From Mycolicibacterium sp. ND9-15 (GTDB lineage Bacteria > Actinomycetota > Actinomycetes > Mycobacteriales > Mycobacteriaceae): 64,000 nucleotides of DNA. Of the stretch, positions 52,529-62,084 are shown piece after piece. The position numbers and the translations under genes are program-made. The notes below the pieces were generated by a model. The model did not search any database. It had not been told where the DNA came from and saw nothing but the letters and a program-made list of their open reading frames with translations. The stretch lies in assembly GCF_035918395.1 (NCBI RefSeq), contig NZ_CP142362.1:1153501-1217500 (forward strand). Reading direction: 5' to 3'. Position 1 is the first letter of the stretch. Every line of letters begins with the position of its first letter.

Positions 52529-53763
52529 ATGAGCCAATGCACGGACCGCTGGGATACCTGGAAGCTGCGCGCGGCCTTCGCCGCGGGACTGTCGAGGATG
52601 TACGGCGCCGAGGTTCCGGCCTACACCACGCTCGTCGACGTCAGCGCCGAGGTGAACCGGGGCTACGTCGCCGCCACCCCGGGCGCAGAGCGGCTGGGTT
52701 CACTGCAGCGGGTCACCGCCGAACGGCACGGTGCGGTCCGCGTCGGGAGTCCACGCGAACTGGCCGATGTCGCCGACCTCTTCTCGGCGTTCGGGATGTA
52801 CCCCGTCGGCTTCTATGATCTGCGCACCGCCACCCCACCGGTGCCCGTGGTCTCCACCGCGTTCCGGCCGGTCGAGCCGAACGAGTTGACGCGCAACCCT
52901 TTCCGGATGTTCACCTCGATGCTGGCCAGTTCCGACGAGCGCTTTCTTCGGAGTGGAATTGCGTGCCAGGATCGAACGGTTCGTGGCCCGACGGCAACTG
53001 TTCGACCCGGCCCTGATCGCCGAGGCTCGGGGAATCGCCGCTGACGGCGGCGCCGATCGCGAACGCGCACAACGCTTCGTCGGTGCCGCGGTGTCGGCGT
53101 TCGCGCTCTCGCGTGAACCGATCGACAAAGCGTGGTACGACGAACTGACCCGCGTCTCGGCCGTCGCCGCCGACATTGCCGGGGTGAGCAGCACCCACCT
53201 CAACCACCTGACCCCGCGCGCGCTCGACATCGACGAGTTGTACCGACGTATGACCGCCCGCGGCATCACGATGATCGACGCGATTCAGGGCCCGCCGCGA
53301 CGGACCCTCGGTCCTGTTGCGGCAGACGTCGTTTCGCGCGCTCGCCGAACCCCGCTGGTTCCGCGACGTCGACGGCACCGTGTCCGAGGGCACGTTGCGG
53401 GTGCGCTTCGGCGAGGTCGAGGCGCGTGGTGTGGCACTGACTTCCGACGGTCGCGCCCGATACGACCGGGCGATGTCGACCCCCGACCCGGCGGCGGTGT
53501 GGTCGGCCTACTTCCCCGCCACCGACGCCGAACTGGCGGCGTCGGGCCTGGCGTACTACCGCGGGGGCGATCCCGCCGAACCCGTTGTCTACGAGGACTT
53601 CCTACCCGCCTCGGCGGCGGGCATCTTCGGCTCCAACCTCGACTCCGACACCGTGGCCGGCGCAGGACGCGACGACACGCAGTACAGCCAGGACTGGATG
53701 GCCGGCCAGATCGGCCACCCCATCCACGACCCCTACGCACTGTATGAGAAGGCGGCATCATGA
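52529..53763 (+). pseudogene. HglS-like (DUF1338/VOC) 2-oxoadipate dioxygenase/decarboxylase gene with two frameshifts
   Basis: Three consecutive frames together encode one DUF1338 protein (Rv3292-like): 52529 to about 52943, about 52944 to 53310, and about 53311 to 53763. At the first junction an extra T in TTT (52943-52945) breaks ERFFGVELRARIERF; at the second, near 53301, the frame moves again before DGPSVLLRQTSFRALAEPRW. The metal-binding His and substrate residues are therefore split. HglS converts 2-oxoadipate to D-2-hydroxyglutarate, the step after Lat and Pcd. Either the gene is dead or the assembly has two errors. The end overlaps pcd by ATGA. Confidence 0.85.
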
Positions 53764-55334
53764 CCACCATGACGACATCGGCGCTCCCGACCGCGGATGC
53801 CCTACGGGCCCGAGCCCTCGCAGCACTGCGCGCTGTCGGCTGGCGCGGCGATTTCGGCGAGCCGGGCTTCCACGGTGCCGGAGAGCCGGCGACATCCCTA
53901 TCGGGCCTGCATGCCAGCACGCCGATCACCGGTGAAGTCCTGTTCACCCTCCCCGAGACCACGGCCGAGCAGGTCGACGAGGCGATCAACCAAGCAGCGC
54001 AGGCGTTCTCGTCGTGGCGCACCATACCGGCACCGGTGCGCGGGGCGCTGGTGGCCCGGCTCGGCGAGCTTCTGGTCACGCACCGGGACGACATCGCGAC
54101 GCTGGTGACAATCGAGGCGGGCAAGATCACCTCCGAGGCACTCGGGGAAGTACAGGAGATGATCGACATCTGCCAGTTCGCGGTTGGCCTGTCACGGCAG
54201 TTGTACGGCAAGACGATCGCGTCCGAGCGGCCCGGGCACCGGCTGATGGAGACCTGGCACCCCCTGGGCGTGGTCGGGGTGGTCACCGCCTTCAACTTCC
54301 CCGTCGCGGTGTGGGCGTGGAACACCGCGATTGCCCTGGTGTGCGGGGATACCGTGGTGTGGAAGCCCTCTGAGTTGACGCCGTTGACCGCGCTCGCGTG
54401 CCAGGCGCTCATCGAGCGCGCCGCCCGCGATGTCGGCGCACCCGCGGAGGTGACCCGTCTGATCCAGGGCGGCCGCGAGGTGGGCGAGCATCTCGTCGAC
54501 GATTCGCGGGTGGCGCTGCTCTCGGCGACCGGTTCCGTGCGGATGGGCCGGCAGGTCGGCCCGCGGGTGGCGCAGCGGTTCGGCAAGGTGCTCCTGGAAC
54601 TGGGCGGCAACAACGCGGCGATCGTCACGCCGTCGGCAGATCTGGACCTCGCCGTGCGCGCGATCGTGTTCTCGGCGGCCGGCACAGCGGGTCAGCGGTG
54701 TACCACCCTGCGCCGGCTGATTGTGCACGCCTCGATCGCCGACGATCTCGTCGACCGGATCGTCGCGGCGTATCGCCAACTGCCGCTGGGAAACCCGGCT
54801 GCCGACGGCACGCTGGTCGGGCCCTTGATCCACGAGACCGCGTACCGCGACATGGTACGGGCGCTCGAACGGGCCGCCGCCGACGGCGGTGAGGTCATCG
54901 GCGGCGAGCGTCACGACCTCGGTGATGAAAGCGCCTACTACGTCGCACCCGCGGTGGTGCGCATGCCCGCCCAGACCGACGTCGTCCACGACGAGACCTT
55001 CGCCCCGATCCTCTATGTCATGACTTACACCGAGCTGGATGAGGCTATCGTGATGAACAACGCTGTCCCACAGGGGCTTTCGTCCTCCATCTTCACGCTC
55101 GACATGCGCGAGGCCGAGCGGTTCCTGGCCGCCGACGGATCAGACTGCGGCATCGCCAACGTCAACATCGGAACGTCGGGCGCAGAGATCGGGGGCGCGT
55201 TCGGCGGCGAGAAGCAGACCGGCGGCGGCCGTGAGTCGGGTTCCGACGCCTGGAAGGCATACATGCGCCGCGCCACCAACACCGTCAACTACTCGCCCGG
55301 ACTGCCGCTCGCCCAGGGCGTGCACTTCGGTTAG
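53760..55334 (+). CDS. pcd: Pcd, aminoadipate-semialdehyde (piperideine-6-carboxylate) dehydrogenase
   Basis: A 524-residue ALDH7-type aldehyde dehydrogenase that oxidises the Lat product to alpha-aminoadipate. It has GVVGVVTAFNFPVAVWAWN for NAD, KVLLELGGNNAAIVTPSADL with the catalytic Glu, AGTAGQRCTTLRRL with the catalytic Cys, and FGGEKQTGGGRESGSDAWK near the C-terminus. The ATG overlaps the hglS-like stop, showing the intended operon. It overlaps the downstream SDR tail to tail by 4 bases. Confidence 0.95.
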   Translation: MTTMTTSALPTADALRARALAALRAVGWRGDFGEPGFHGAGEPATSLSGLHASTPITGEVLFTLPETTAEQVDEAINQAAQAFSSWRTIPAPVRGALVARLGELLVTHRDDIATLVTIEAGKITSEALGEVQEMIDICQFAVGLSRQLYGKTIASERPGHRLMETWHPLGVVGVVTAFNFPVAVWAWNTAIALVCGDTVVWKPSELTPLTALACQALIERAARDVGAPAEVTRLIQGGREVGEHLVDDSRVALLSATGSVRMGRQVGPRVAQRFGKVLLELGGNNAAIVTPSADLDLAVRAIVFSAAGTAGQRCTTLRRLIVHASIADDLVDRIVAAYRQLPLGNPAADGTLVGPLIHETAYRDMVRALERAAADGGEVIGGERHDLGDESAYYVAPAVVRMPAQTDVVHDETFAPILYVMTYTELDEAIVMNNAVPQGLSSSIFTLDMREAERFLAADGSDCGIANVNIGTSGAEIGGAFGGEKQTGGGRESGSDAWKAYMRRATNTVNYSPGLPLAQGVHFG

Positions 55335-56170
55335 AGGATCGGCCGCCCGCCCGTCACCGCCACCCGCGCGCCGGTCACGTAACTCGCCTCGTCGGACGCG
55401 AGCATCACATACACCGGCGCCAGTTCCACCGGTTGACCGGCCCGGCCCAGCGGCACGTTCTCGCCGAACTGCTTGACCTTTTCCGGGGGCATCGTCGACG
55501 GGATGAGCGGCGTCCAGATCGGGCCCGGAGCGACACTGTTGACGCGGATTCCCTTCTCTCCCAACATCTCGGCGAGGCTGGCCGAGAAATTCGCGATCGC
55601 CGCCTTGGTGGCGGCGTAAGGTGCGAGCTTGGGGTTGGGCATGTCGGAGTTGACCGACGAACTGCCGATGATCGAACCCCCGGGCCCCATGTGCGGCAGT
55701 GCGGCCTTGACGAGGTAGAAGTACGCGCCGATGTTGAGGCGGAAGGTGTAGTCGAATTCCTCGTCGGTGATCTCGTCGAGGGTCTCGTGGGTCATCTGGT
55801 ACGCGGCGTTGCTCACCAGAATGTCGATGCCGCCGAACTGCTCGACCGCCTTGTCCACCACCGCCCTGCAGTGCGTGGGGTCGGAGAGGTCGCCGGGCAC
55901 CAGCACACACTTGCGTCCGGCTTCGGTGACGTAGCGCTCGACGTCGCGCGCATCCTGGTCTTCGTTGAGGTAGGCGATCAGCACGTCGGCGCCCTCACGC
56001 GCGAACGCGATCGCGACCGCGCGCCCGATACCGCTGTCGCCGCCGGTGACGATCGCCCGCTTGCCCGCCAGCCGTCCATGCCCTTGGTAGCTGCTCTCGC
56101 CGCAATCGGGCAGGGGTTGCATCTGGGCCTGTATGCCAGGAGGCGACTGCTGCTGCTCGGGAAAGCTCAT
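55331..56170 (-). CDS. General-stress-type short-chain dehydrogenase
   Basis: A 279-residue SDR with a 40-residue N-terminal extension (QMQPLPDCGESSYQGHGRLAG) typical of the YghA/YhdF stress group. It has RAIVTGGDSGIGRAVAIAFA, LVSNAAYQM, GSIIGSSSVNSDMPNPKLAPYAATKAAI with Ser/Tyr/Lys. The substrate is unknown. A SigF-like sequence lies about 40 bases upstream, consistent with a stress role. Confidence 0.9.
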   Translation of the reverse strand: MSFPEQQQSPPGIQAQMQPLPDCGESSYQGHGRLAGKRAIVTGGDSGIGRAVAIAFAREGADVLIAYLNEDQDARDVERYVTEAGRKCVLVPGDLSDPTHCRAVVDKAVEQFGGIDILVSNAAYQMTHETLDEITDEEFDYTFRLNIGAYFYLVKAALPHMGPGGSIIGSSSVNSDMPNPKLAPYAATKAAIANFSASLAEMLGEKGIRVNSVAPGPIWTPLIPSTMPPEKVKQFGENVPLGRAGQPVELAPVYVMLASDEASYVTGARVAVTGGRPIL

Positions 56171-56206
56171 CGATCAGGTCCTTCCAGTTGAACGGTCGGG
56201 CCTTGG

Positions 56207-56230
56207 CTACCCCATGCGTAGGCAATGAAC
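56207..56230 (-). promoter_or_regulatory. Candidate SigF promoter for the stress SDR
   Basis: GTTC-N14-GGGTAG; perfect -10, one mismatch in the -35, and a spacer one base short of the usual range. Confidence 0.35.
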
Positions 56231-56261
56231 CGCCACGAGCAGCGAACCGTTCTCTGCGGGC

Positions 56262-56669
56262 CTACTTCTTCGCCGCGCTGCGCTTACGCGGAGCGCTGCC
56301 GGCACGCTTGCCGGGCGACTTGGCCGGTGTGCTCCGCGTCGACGCGGGTTTCGCGGCCACAGCGGCGGGTTCGGGCTGCTCGCCGTTGCGCGACCCTAGT
56401 TGGCGGATGAGCAGGACAGCACCGCCGAGCGTGAGCAGCACGGGCCACTCCACGAGCCCGGCGGCGCCGACGGCGCCCACCGTCAACAGCGCCGCGGGGG
56501 TGGAGTGGCTGCCGCTGGACAGGCCGTCGCGGATGCCGCTGGCGGTGCCCTTCACCCCGCCGATGACGCCGTTGATCGCCGCGCCGCTGACCGCCCCGGC
56601 GGCGGCGGTCGTGGCGTTCGCGGTGTTGGTGACGAATCGCGTTGCGCCTCGGACAATGTCCATCGTCAT
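56262..56669 (-). CDS. Membrane protein with Lys/Ala-rich tail, paralog of 51625-52011
   Basis: A 135-residue protein. A Gly/Ala/Thr-rich N-terminal part (TNTANATTAAAGAVSGAAIN) is followed by a hydrophobic segment (LLTVGAVGAAGLVEWPVLLTLGGAVLLI) and a basic tail (KSPGKRAGSAPRKRSAAKK). It shares the GxxEWPV centre and tail character with the protein at 51625-52011. Function unknown. The ATG at 56669 (MTMDIV) is chosen; 56663 and 56699 are alternatives. It is divergent from the TetR gene. Confidence 0.68.
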   Translation of the reverse strand: MTMDIVRGATRFVTNTANATTAAAGAVSGAAINGVIGGVKGTASGIRDGLSSGSHSTPAALLTVGAVGAAGLVEWPVLLTLGGAVLLIRQLGSRNGEQPEPAAVAAKPASTRSTPAKSPGKRAGSAPRKRSAAKK

Positions 56670-56763
56670 CCCTGCCTCGGTTATGCGTTGGGTAACCATC
56701 CAGACTACCGCCGCCGCGGTGAGCGCGAACCGCTGTTGGACATGTGTTCACTACGATGGGGAC

Positions 56764-57414
56764 ATGGCCGAGTCCCGACGGCGGCTCTCCCCCGCCGACC
56801 GACGCAGCGAGTTGCTGGCGCTCGGCGCGGAGGTGTTCGGGCAACGGCCCTATGACGAAGTCCGCATCGACGAGATCGCCGAGCGCGCCGGGGTGTCGCG
56901 CGCGCTGATGTACCACTACTTTCCCGACAAGCGCGAATTCTTCGCCGCGGTGGTGCGCGCCGAGGGCGAGCGACTGTTCGCGGCCACCAACACACCCCCG
57001 CTGCCCGGGCAGAGCCTTTTCGATCAGGTGCGCGAGGGCGTGCTGGCCTACCTGCGCTACGACGACGAGCACCCGCACGGCGCGTGGGCGGCGTATGTGG
57101 GCATGGGCCGCTCGGACCCCGTGCTGCGCGGCATCGAGGACATCGACAACGACCGCCAGGCCGAGCGGATCCTCTCGCGGATCCGCGCGGCGCTCGGCGG
57201 CGACGGGGACGCCAAGGTCGAGCGCGACCTGCGCATCACCGTCTACGGCTGGCTGGCGTTCACCTTCGAGATGTGCAGGCAGCGGCTGATCGACCCGTCG
57301 ATCGACGCCGGCCAGGTCGCCGACCGCTGCGCGCACGCCCTCCTGGACGCGGTCGGCCGGGTGCCCGGCATACCTTCTGCTCTGCGCACAGCGGTCTCAC
57401 CGGACCACCGCTGA
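56764..57414 (+). CDS. TetR family regulator (Rv3295-like)
   Basis: A 216-residue repressor. The N-terminal DNA-binding domain has RRSELLALGAEVFGQRPYDE and IAERAGVSRALMYHYFPDKREFF; the C-terminal ligand domain has no recognisable signature. The start ATG (MAESRRRL) follows GGGGAC; the long frame upstream is not conserved. Likely targets are itself or the divergent membrane-protein gene. The stop is 6 bases before a palindrome copy. Confidence 0.9.
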   Translation: MAESRRRLSPADRRSELLALGAEVFGQRPYDEVRIDEIAERAGVSRALMYHYFPDKREFFAAVVRAEGERLFAATNTPPLPGQSLFDQVREGVLAYLRYDDEHPHGAWAAYVGMGRSDPVLRGIEDIDNDRQAERILSRIRAALGGDGDAKVERDLRITVYGWLAFTFEMCRQRLIDPSIDAGQVADRCAHALLDAVGRVPGIPSALRTAVSPDHR

Positions 57415-57419
57415 CCAGT

Positions 57420-57467
57420 GATTTCGGTGCGCAACCGGTCGCTCAGCGACTGGTAGCGCACCGAAAC
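57420..57467. repeat. Dispersed palindromic element, copy 4
   Basis: GATTTCGGTGCGCAACCGGTCGC pairs with GCGACTGGTAGCGCACCGAAACC across a few bases; about 20 of 23 positions match. It lies after the TetR stop and 39 bases before lhr. Confidence 0.8.
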
Positions 57468-57505
57468 CGCCGAGAAGTGTCGGACCCGGTTGGCACGATG
57501 GTCTG

Positions 57506-60500
57506 ATGAGCACCAGCGCTCTCGCCCGGTTCAGCGGCCTGACCCGGGAGTGGTTCAGCGGCACGTTCGTCGAGCCGACGCCCGCCCAGGCCGAAGCCTG
57601 GGCGGCGATCGCCGACGGCGACCACACTTTAGTCATCGCCCCGACCGGATCGGGTAAGACGCTGGCCGCCTTCCTGTGGGCCATCGACCGGTTGGCCGCC
57701 GAACCGAAGCCGCCCCGGGCCGGTGCCCGAGTGCTCTACGTATCGCCGCTCAAGGCGCTCGCCGTCGACGTCGAACGCAACCTGCGCACACCGCTGACCG
57801 GCATCGCCCGCGTGGCCGATCGGCGCGGAGTCCCGGCGCCGGAGATCAGCGTCGGCGTGCGCTCGGGCGACACGTCCCCCGCTCAGCGCCGCGAATTGAT
57901 CACCCGGCCGCCGGACGTCCTGATCACCACGCCGGAGTCGCTGTTCCTGATGTTGACCTCCGCGGCCCGCGACACTCTCGCGAGCGTCCAGACCGTCATC
58001 GTCGACGAGGTGCACGCGGTCGCGGCCACCAAGCGGGGTGCGCATCTCGCGCTCTCGCTCGAGCGCCTCGACCAACTCCTCGAGACGCCCGCGCAGCGGA
58101 TCGGACTATCGGCCACCGTCCGTCCACCCGAAGAGGTGGCGCGGTTCCTGTCGGGTCAGGCCCGCACGACGATCGTGGCCCCGCCCGCGGCCAAGACGTT
58201 CGACCTGTCGGTCCAGGTGCCGGTGCCTGACATGGCCAACCTCGAAAGCAACACGATTTGGCCGGACGTCGAGGAACGCATCGTCGATCTGATCGAGTCG
58301 CACAACTCGTCGATCGTATTCGCCAATTCGCGGCGGCTCGCGGAGCGACTCACGTCGCGGCTCAACGAGATTCACGCCGAACGAACCGGCGTCGACCTGA
58401 AGACAGGACCCAACACCGGGGTGGCGGGCGGTTCGCCGGCCCACATCATGGGCAGCGGTCAGGCGTCGGGCGCGCCGACGCTGTTGGCCCGCGCGCACCA
58501 CGGTTCGGTCAGCAAGGAGCAGCGCGCGATCGTCGAGGACGACCTCAAGAGCGGCCGGCTCAAGGCCGTCGTCGCGACGTCGAGCCTGGAACTGGGCATC
58601 GACATGGGCGCCGTCGATCTCGTCATCCAGGTCGAGGCGCCGCCGTCGGTGGCCAGCGGCCTGCAGCGCATCGGCCGCGCCGGCCACCAGGTCGGCGAAA
58701 TCTCGCAGGGCGTGCTGTTACCCAAGCACCGCACGGACCTGATCGGCTGCGCGGTGACGGTGAAACGGATGCTGGCCGGTGACATCGAGAGCATGCGGGT
58801 GCCGACCAACCCGCTCGACGTGCTCGCGCAGCACACGGTTGCGGCGTGCGCGCTGGAACCTCTCGACGCCGACCGCTGGTTCGACGCGGTGCGGCGCAGC
58901 GCCCCGTTTGCGACCCTGCCACGCAGCGCGTTCGAGGCGACGCTGGACCTGCTGTCGGGCAAGTATCCGTCGACGGAGTTCGCCGAGCTGCGGCCCCGGC
59001 TGGTCTACGACCGCGACACCGGCACGCTCACTGGCCGCCCCGGTGCCCAGCGCCTCGCGGTCACCAGCGGCGGTGCGATCCCCGACCGCGGCCTGTTCAC
59101 CGTGTATCTTGCCACCGACTCCGAGAAGCCTTCCCGCGTAGGCGAACTCGACGAGGAAATGGTTTACGAGTCGCGCCCCGGCGACGTGATTTCCTTGGGC
59201 GCGACGAGCTGGCGGATCACCGAGATCACCCACGACCGCGTGCTGGTCATCCCGGCGCCCGGACAGCCGGCGCGGCTTCCGTTCTGGCGCGGCGACGGTG
59301 TCGGCCGACCGGCCGAGCTGGGCGCGGCGGTCGGTGCGTACACCGGTGAGCTGGCCAGCCTCGGCAAGGAAGAGTTCGACCAGCGTTGCCGTGCAATGGG
59401 TTTCGATGATTTCGCCGCCGACAACCTCTGGCGGCTGATCGACGATCAGCGCCAGGCGACCGGCGTCGTCCCGTCAGACACCACGTTCGTCGTCGAAAGG
59501 TTCCGCGACGAACTCGGCGACTGGCGCGTCATCCTGCACTCCCCCTATGGCCTGCGGGTGCACGGGCCGCTCGCGTTGGCGGTGTCACGCCGGCTGCGGG
59601 AGCGTTACGGCATCGAGGAGAAACCCACCGCATCCGACGACGGCATCATCGTGCGCTTGCCCGACACCGAAGACGTAGCTCCCGGCGCCGACCTGTTCGT
59701 GTTCGACGCCGACGAGATCGAGCCCATCGTCACCGCCGAGGTCGGTGGCTCGGCGCTGTTCGCGTCGCGGTTCCGCGAATGTGCCGCGCGCGCACTGCTG
59801 TTGCCGCGCCGCCACCCCGGTAAACGCTCACCGCTGTGGCATCAGCGCCAGCGCGCCGCGCAGTTGCTGGACGTCGCGCGCAAGTATCCCGACTTCCCGA
59901 TCGTGCTCGAGGCCGTGCGGGAGTGCCTGCAGGACGTCTACGACGTGCCCGCGCTGACGGAGCTGATGCACCGGGTCGCGCAGCGCCGGCTGCGGATCGT
60001 CGAGGTCGAGACCACCACGCCGTCGCCGTTCGCGGCGTCGCTGTTGTTCGGCTACGTCGGCGCGTTCATGTACGAGGGCGACAGCCCGCTCGCCGAACGC
60101 CGGGCCGCGGCGCTGTCGCTGGACAGCGTGCTACTGGCCGAGTTGCTGGGCCGCGTGGAGCTGCGGGAGCTGCTCGACCCGCAGGTCATCGAGAGCACCA
60201 ACCGCCAACTCCAGCACCTCAGCGACGACCGCCGCGCCCGCGACGCCGAGGGCATCGCCGACCTGCTGAGGCTGCTGGGTCCACTGACCGAAGCCGAGAT
60301 CGCCAAGCGCTGCACGACTGACGACATCGGCGGCTGGCTCGAGGGCCTGCGCGCCGCCAAGCGCGCGTTGACCGTCTCCTTCGCCGACGAGACCTGGTGG
60401 GTGGCCATCGAGGACATCGGTCTACTGCGCGACGGGGTCGGAGTCGCCGTACCCGTCGGGGTGCCGACGGCGTTCACTGAGACGGTCGATGATCCACTCG

Positions 60501-62032
60501 GCGAGCTGCTCGGCCGGTACGCCCGCACCCGCGGACCGTTCACCACCCATGACGCGGCCGCCCGGTTTGGCCTCGGTCTGCGGGTCACCGCCGACGTGCT
60601 GGGCCGAAAGGCGATCGACGGCAAGCTGATTCGCGGCGAGTTCGCCAGCGCCGCCCTCGACAGTGAGCAGTGGTGTGACGCCGACGTGCTGAAGATCCTG
60701 CGCCGCCGCTCGCTTGCCGCGTTACGTGCGCAAATCGAGCCGGTCAGCACCGCCGCTTACGGCCGGTTCCTACCCGCGTGGCAGCTGGTCGGTTCGACGC
60801 ACAACACCGGCGTCGACGGTCTCGCGGCAGCGATCGATCAGCTTGCGGGCGTGCCGGTTCCGGCGTCTGCCGTCGAGCCGTTGGTGTTCGGTCAGCGTGT
60901 CCGCGACTACCACCCCGCGATGCTCGACGAACTGCTGGCCTCCGGTGAGGTCACGTGGTCGGGTGCGGGGCAGATCGGCGGCGGTGACGGCTGGATCGCC
61001 TTCCATCCGGCGGAGACGGCGCCGTTGACGTTGGCCGCTCGGGCCGAGATCGAGTTCACCGAAACCCATCAGGCCATCCTCGACACGCTCAATGGCGGCG
61101 GCGCGTATTTCTTCCGCCGGCTCGCGGACCACCCGACCGAGGAGCACAAGACTGCGCTGTGGGACCTGATCTGGGCGGGCTGGATCACCGGCGACACGTT
61201 CGCCCCCGTGCGGGCGAAGCTGATGGGCACCCGCGGCCCGGCGGGGCGACGGAGCGCACCCGCGCACCGGCAGCGGCAACGCGCGCCGCGGTTGAGCCGC
61301 TACAGCGTAGCGCATGCCCAGACCCGCATTGCCGACCCCACAGTGGCCGGACGGTGGTCGGAGCTGCCCGCCGCCGAGCCGGAATCGACTGTGCGCGCAC
61401 ACTTTCAGGCTGAGCTGCTGCTCAACCGGCACGGTGTGCTGACCAAGGGCGCGGTCGGCGCGGAGGGCGTGCCCGGCGGCTTCGCGATGCTCTACAAGGT
61501 GCTGACGGCGTTCGAGGACGCCGGACGATGCCAACGCGGCTATTTCGTCGAGTCGCTGGGCGGTGCCCAGTTCGCGGTCGCCTCCACGGTCGACCGGTTG
61601 CGCACCTACCTGGACGGGGTGGACCAGGATCACCGTGAATACCAGGCGGTGGTGCTGGCGGCGGCCGATCCGGCCAACCCCTACGGCGCCGCGCTGCCGT
61701 GGCCGACGAAGCGGTCCGATGACGACGTCGCGCACCGGCCGGGACGCAAGGCGGGCGCGCTGGTAGCGCTCGTCGACGGCGAACTCGTGTGGTTTCTGGA
61801 ACGCGGCGGGCGCTCGCTGCTGGGCTTCACCGGTGACGCCGACGCTCATATCGCCGCGGCAGCAGCCCTGGCGGATCTGGTCAGCAGCGGCCGCGTCGGC
61901 TCCTTCCTCGTCGAGAAGGTCAACGGCGTGCCGGTTCTCGAGCCGGGCGCCGAGGGCGAGCGAGCGGCGGTACAGGACGCATTGTCGGGCGCCGGCTTCG
62001 CCCGCACTCCGCGCGGACTGCGGCTACGTTGA
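57506..62032 (+). CDS. lhr: Lhr, large 3'-5' DNA helicase
   Basis: A 1508-residue superfamily 2 helicase. Motif I is APTGSGKT (about residues 49-56), the DEVH box is in VIIVDEVHAVAATKRG-type sequence (VDEVHAV), SATVRPPEEVARFL is motif III, and GLQRIGRAGHQVGE is motif VI. A winged-helix/beta-barrel core and a long C-terminal domain (Lhr-CTD) follow. Lhr unwinds RNA:DNA hybrids and is induced by DNA damage in mycobacteria. The ATG at 57506 (MSTSALARFSGLTREW) follows a palindrome. Confidence 0.96.
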   Translation: MSTSALARFSGLTREWFSGTFVEPTPAQAEAWAAIADGDHTLVIAPTGSGKTLAAFLWAIDRLAAEPKPPRAGARVLYVSPLKALAVDVERNLRTPLTGIARVADRRGVPAPEISVGVRSGDTSPAQRRELITRPPDVLITTPESLFLMLTSAARDTLASVQTVIVDEVHAVAATKRGAHLALSLERLDQLLETPAQRIGLSATVRPPEEVARFLSGQARTTIVAPPAAKTFDLSVQVPVPDMANLESNTIWPDVEERIVDLIESHNSSIVFANSRRLAERLTSRLNEIHAERTGVDLKTGPNTGVAGGSPAHIMGSGQASGAPTLLARAHHGSVSKEQRAIVEDDLKSGRLKAVVATSSLELGIDMGAVDLVIQVEAPPSVASGLQRIGRAGHQVGEISQGVLLPKHRTDLIGCAVTVKRMLAGDIESMRVPTNPLDVLAQHTVAACALEPLDADRWFDAVRRSAPFATLPRSAFEATLDLLSGKYPSTEFAELRPRLVYDRDTGTLTGRPGAQRLAVTSGGAIPDRGLFTVYLATDSEKPSRVGELDEEMVYESRPGDVISLGATSWRITEITHDRVLVIPAPGQPARLPFWRGDGVGRPAELGAAVGAYTGELASLGKEEFDQRCRAMGFDDFAADNLWRLIDDQRQATGVVPSDTTFVVERFRDELGDWRVILHSPYGLRVHGPLALAVSRRLRERYGIEEKPTASDDGIIVRLPDTEDVAPGADLFVFDADEIEPIVTAEVGGSALFASRFRECAARALLLPRRHPGKRSPLWHQRQRAAQLLDVARKYPDFPIVLEAVRECLQDVYDVPALTELMHRVAQRRLRIVEVETTTPSPFAASLLFGYVGAFMYEGDSPLAERRAAALSLDSVLLAELLGRVELRELLDPQVIESTNRQLQHLSDDRRARDAEGIADLLRLLGPLTEAEIAKRCTTDDIGGWLEGLRAAKRALTVSFADETWWVAIEDIGLLRDGVGVAVPVGVPTAFTETVDDPLGELLGRYARTRGPFTTHDAAARFGLGLRVTADVLGRKAIDGKLIRGEFASAALDSEQWCDADVLKILRRRSLAALRAQIEPVSTAAYGRFLPAWQLVGSTHNTGVDGLAAAIDQLAGVPVPASAVEPLVFGQRVRDYHPAMLDELLASGEVTWSGAGQIGGGDGWIAFHPAETAPLTLAARAEIEFTETHQAILDTLNGGGAYFFRRLADHPTEEHKTALWDLIWAGWITGDTFAPVRAKLMGTRGPAGRRSAPAHRQRQRAPRLSRYSVAHAQTRIADPTVAGRWSELPAAEPESTVRAHFQAELLLNRHGVLTKGAVGAEGVPGGFAMLYKVLTAFEDAGRCQRGYFVESLGGAQFAVASTVDRLRTYLDGVDQDHREYQAVVLAAADPANPYGAALPWPTKRSDDDVAHRPGRKAGALVALVDGELVWFLERGGRSLLGFTGDADAHIAAAAALADLVSSGRVGSFLVEKVNGVPVLEPGAEGERAAVQDALSGAGFARTPRGLRLR

Positions 62033-62084
62033 CCCCGAGACAACCGGCAGACAATCGTGCGCTCGGCGCATGTAGGAGCAGGTG

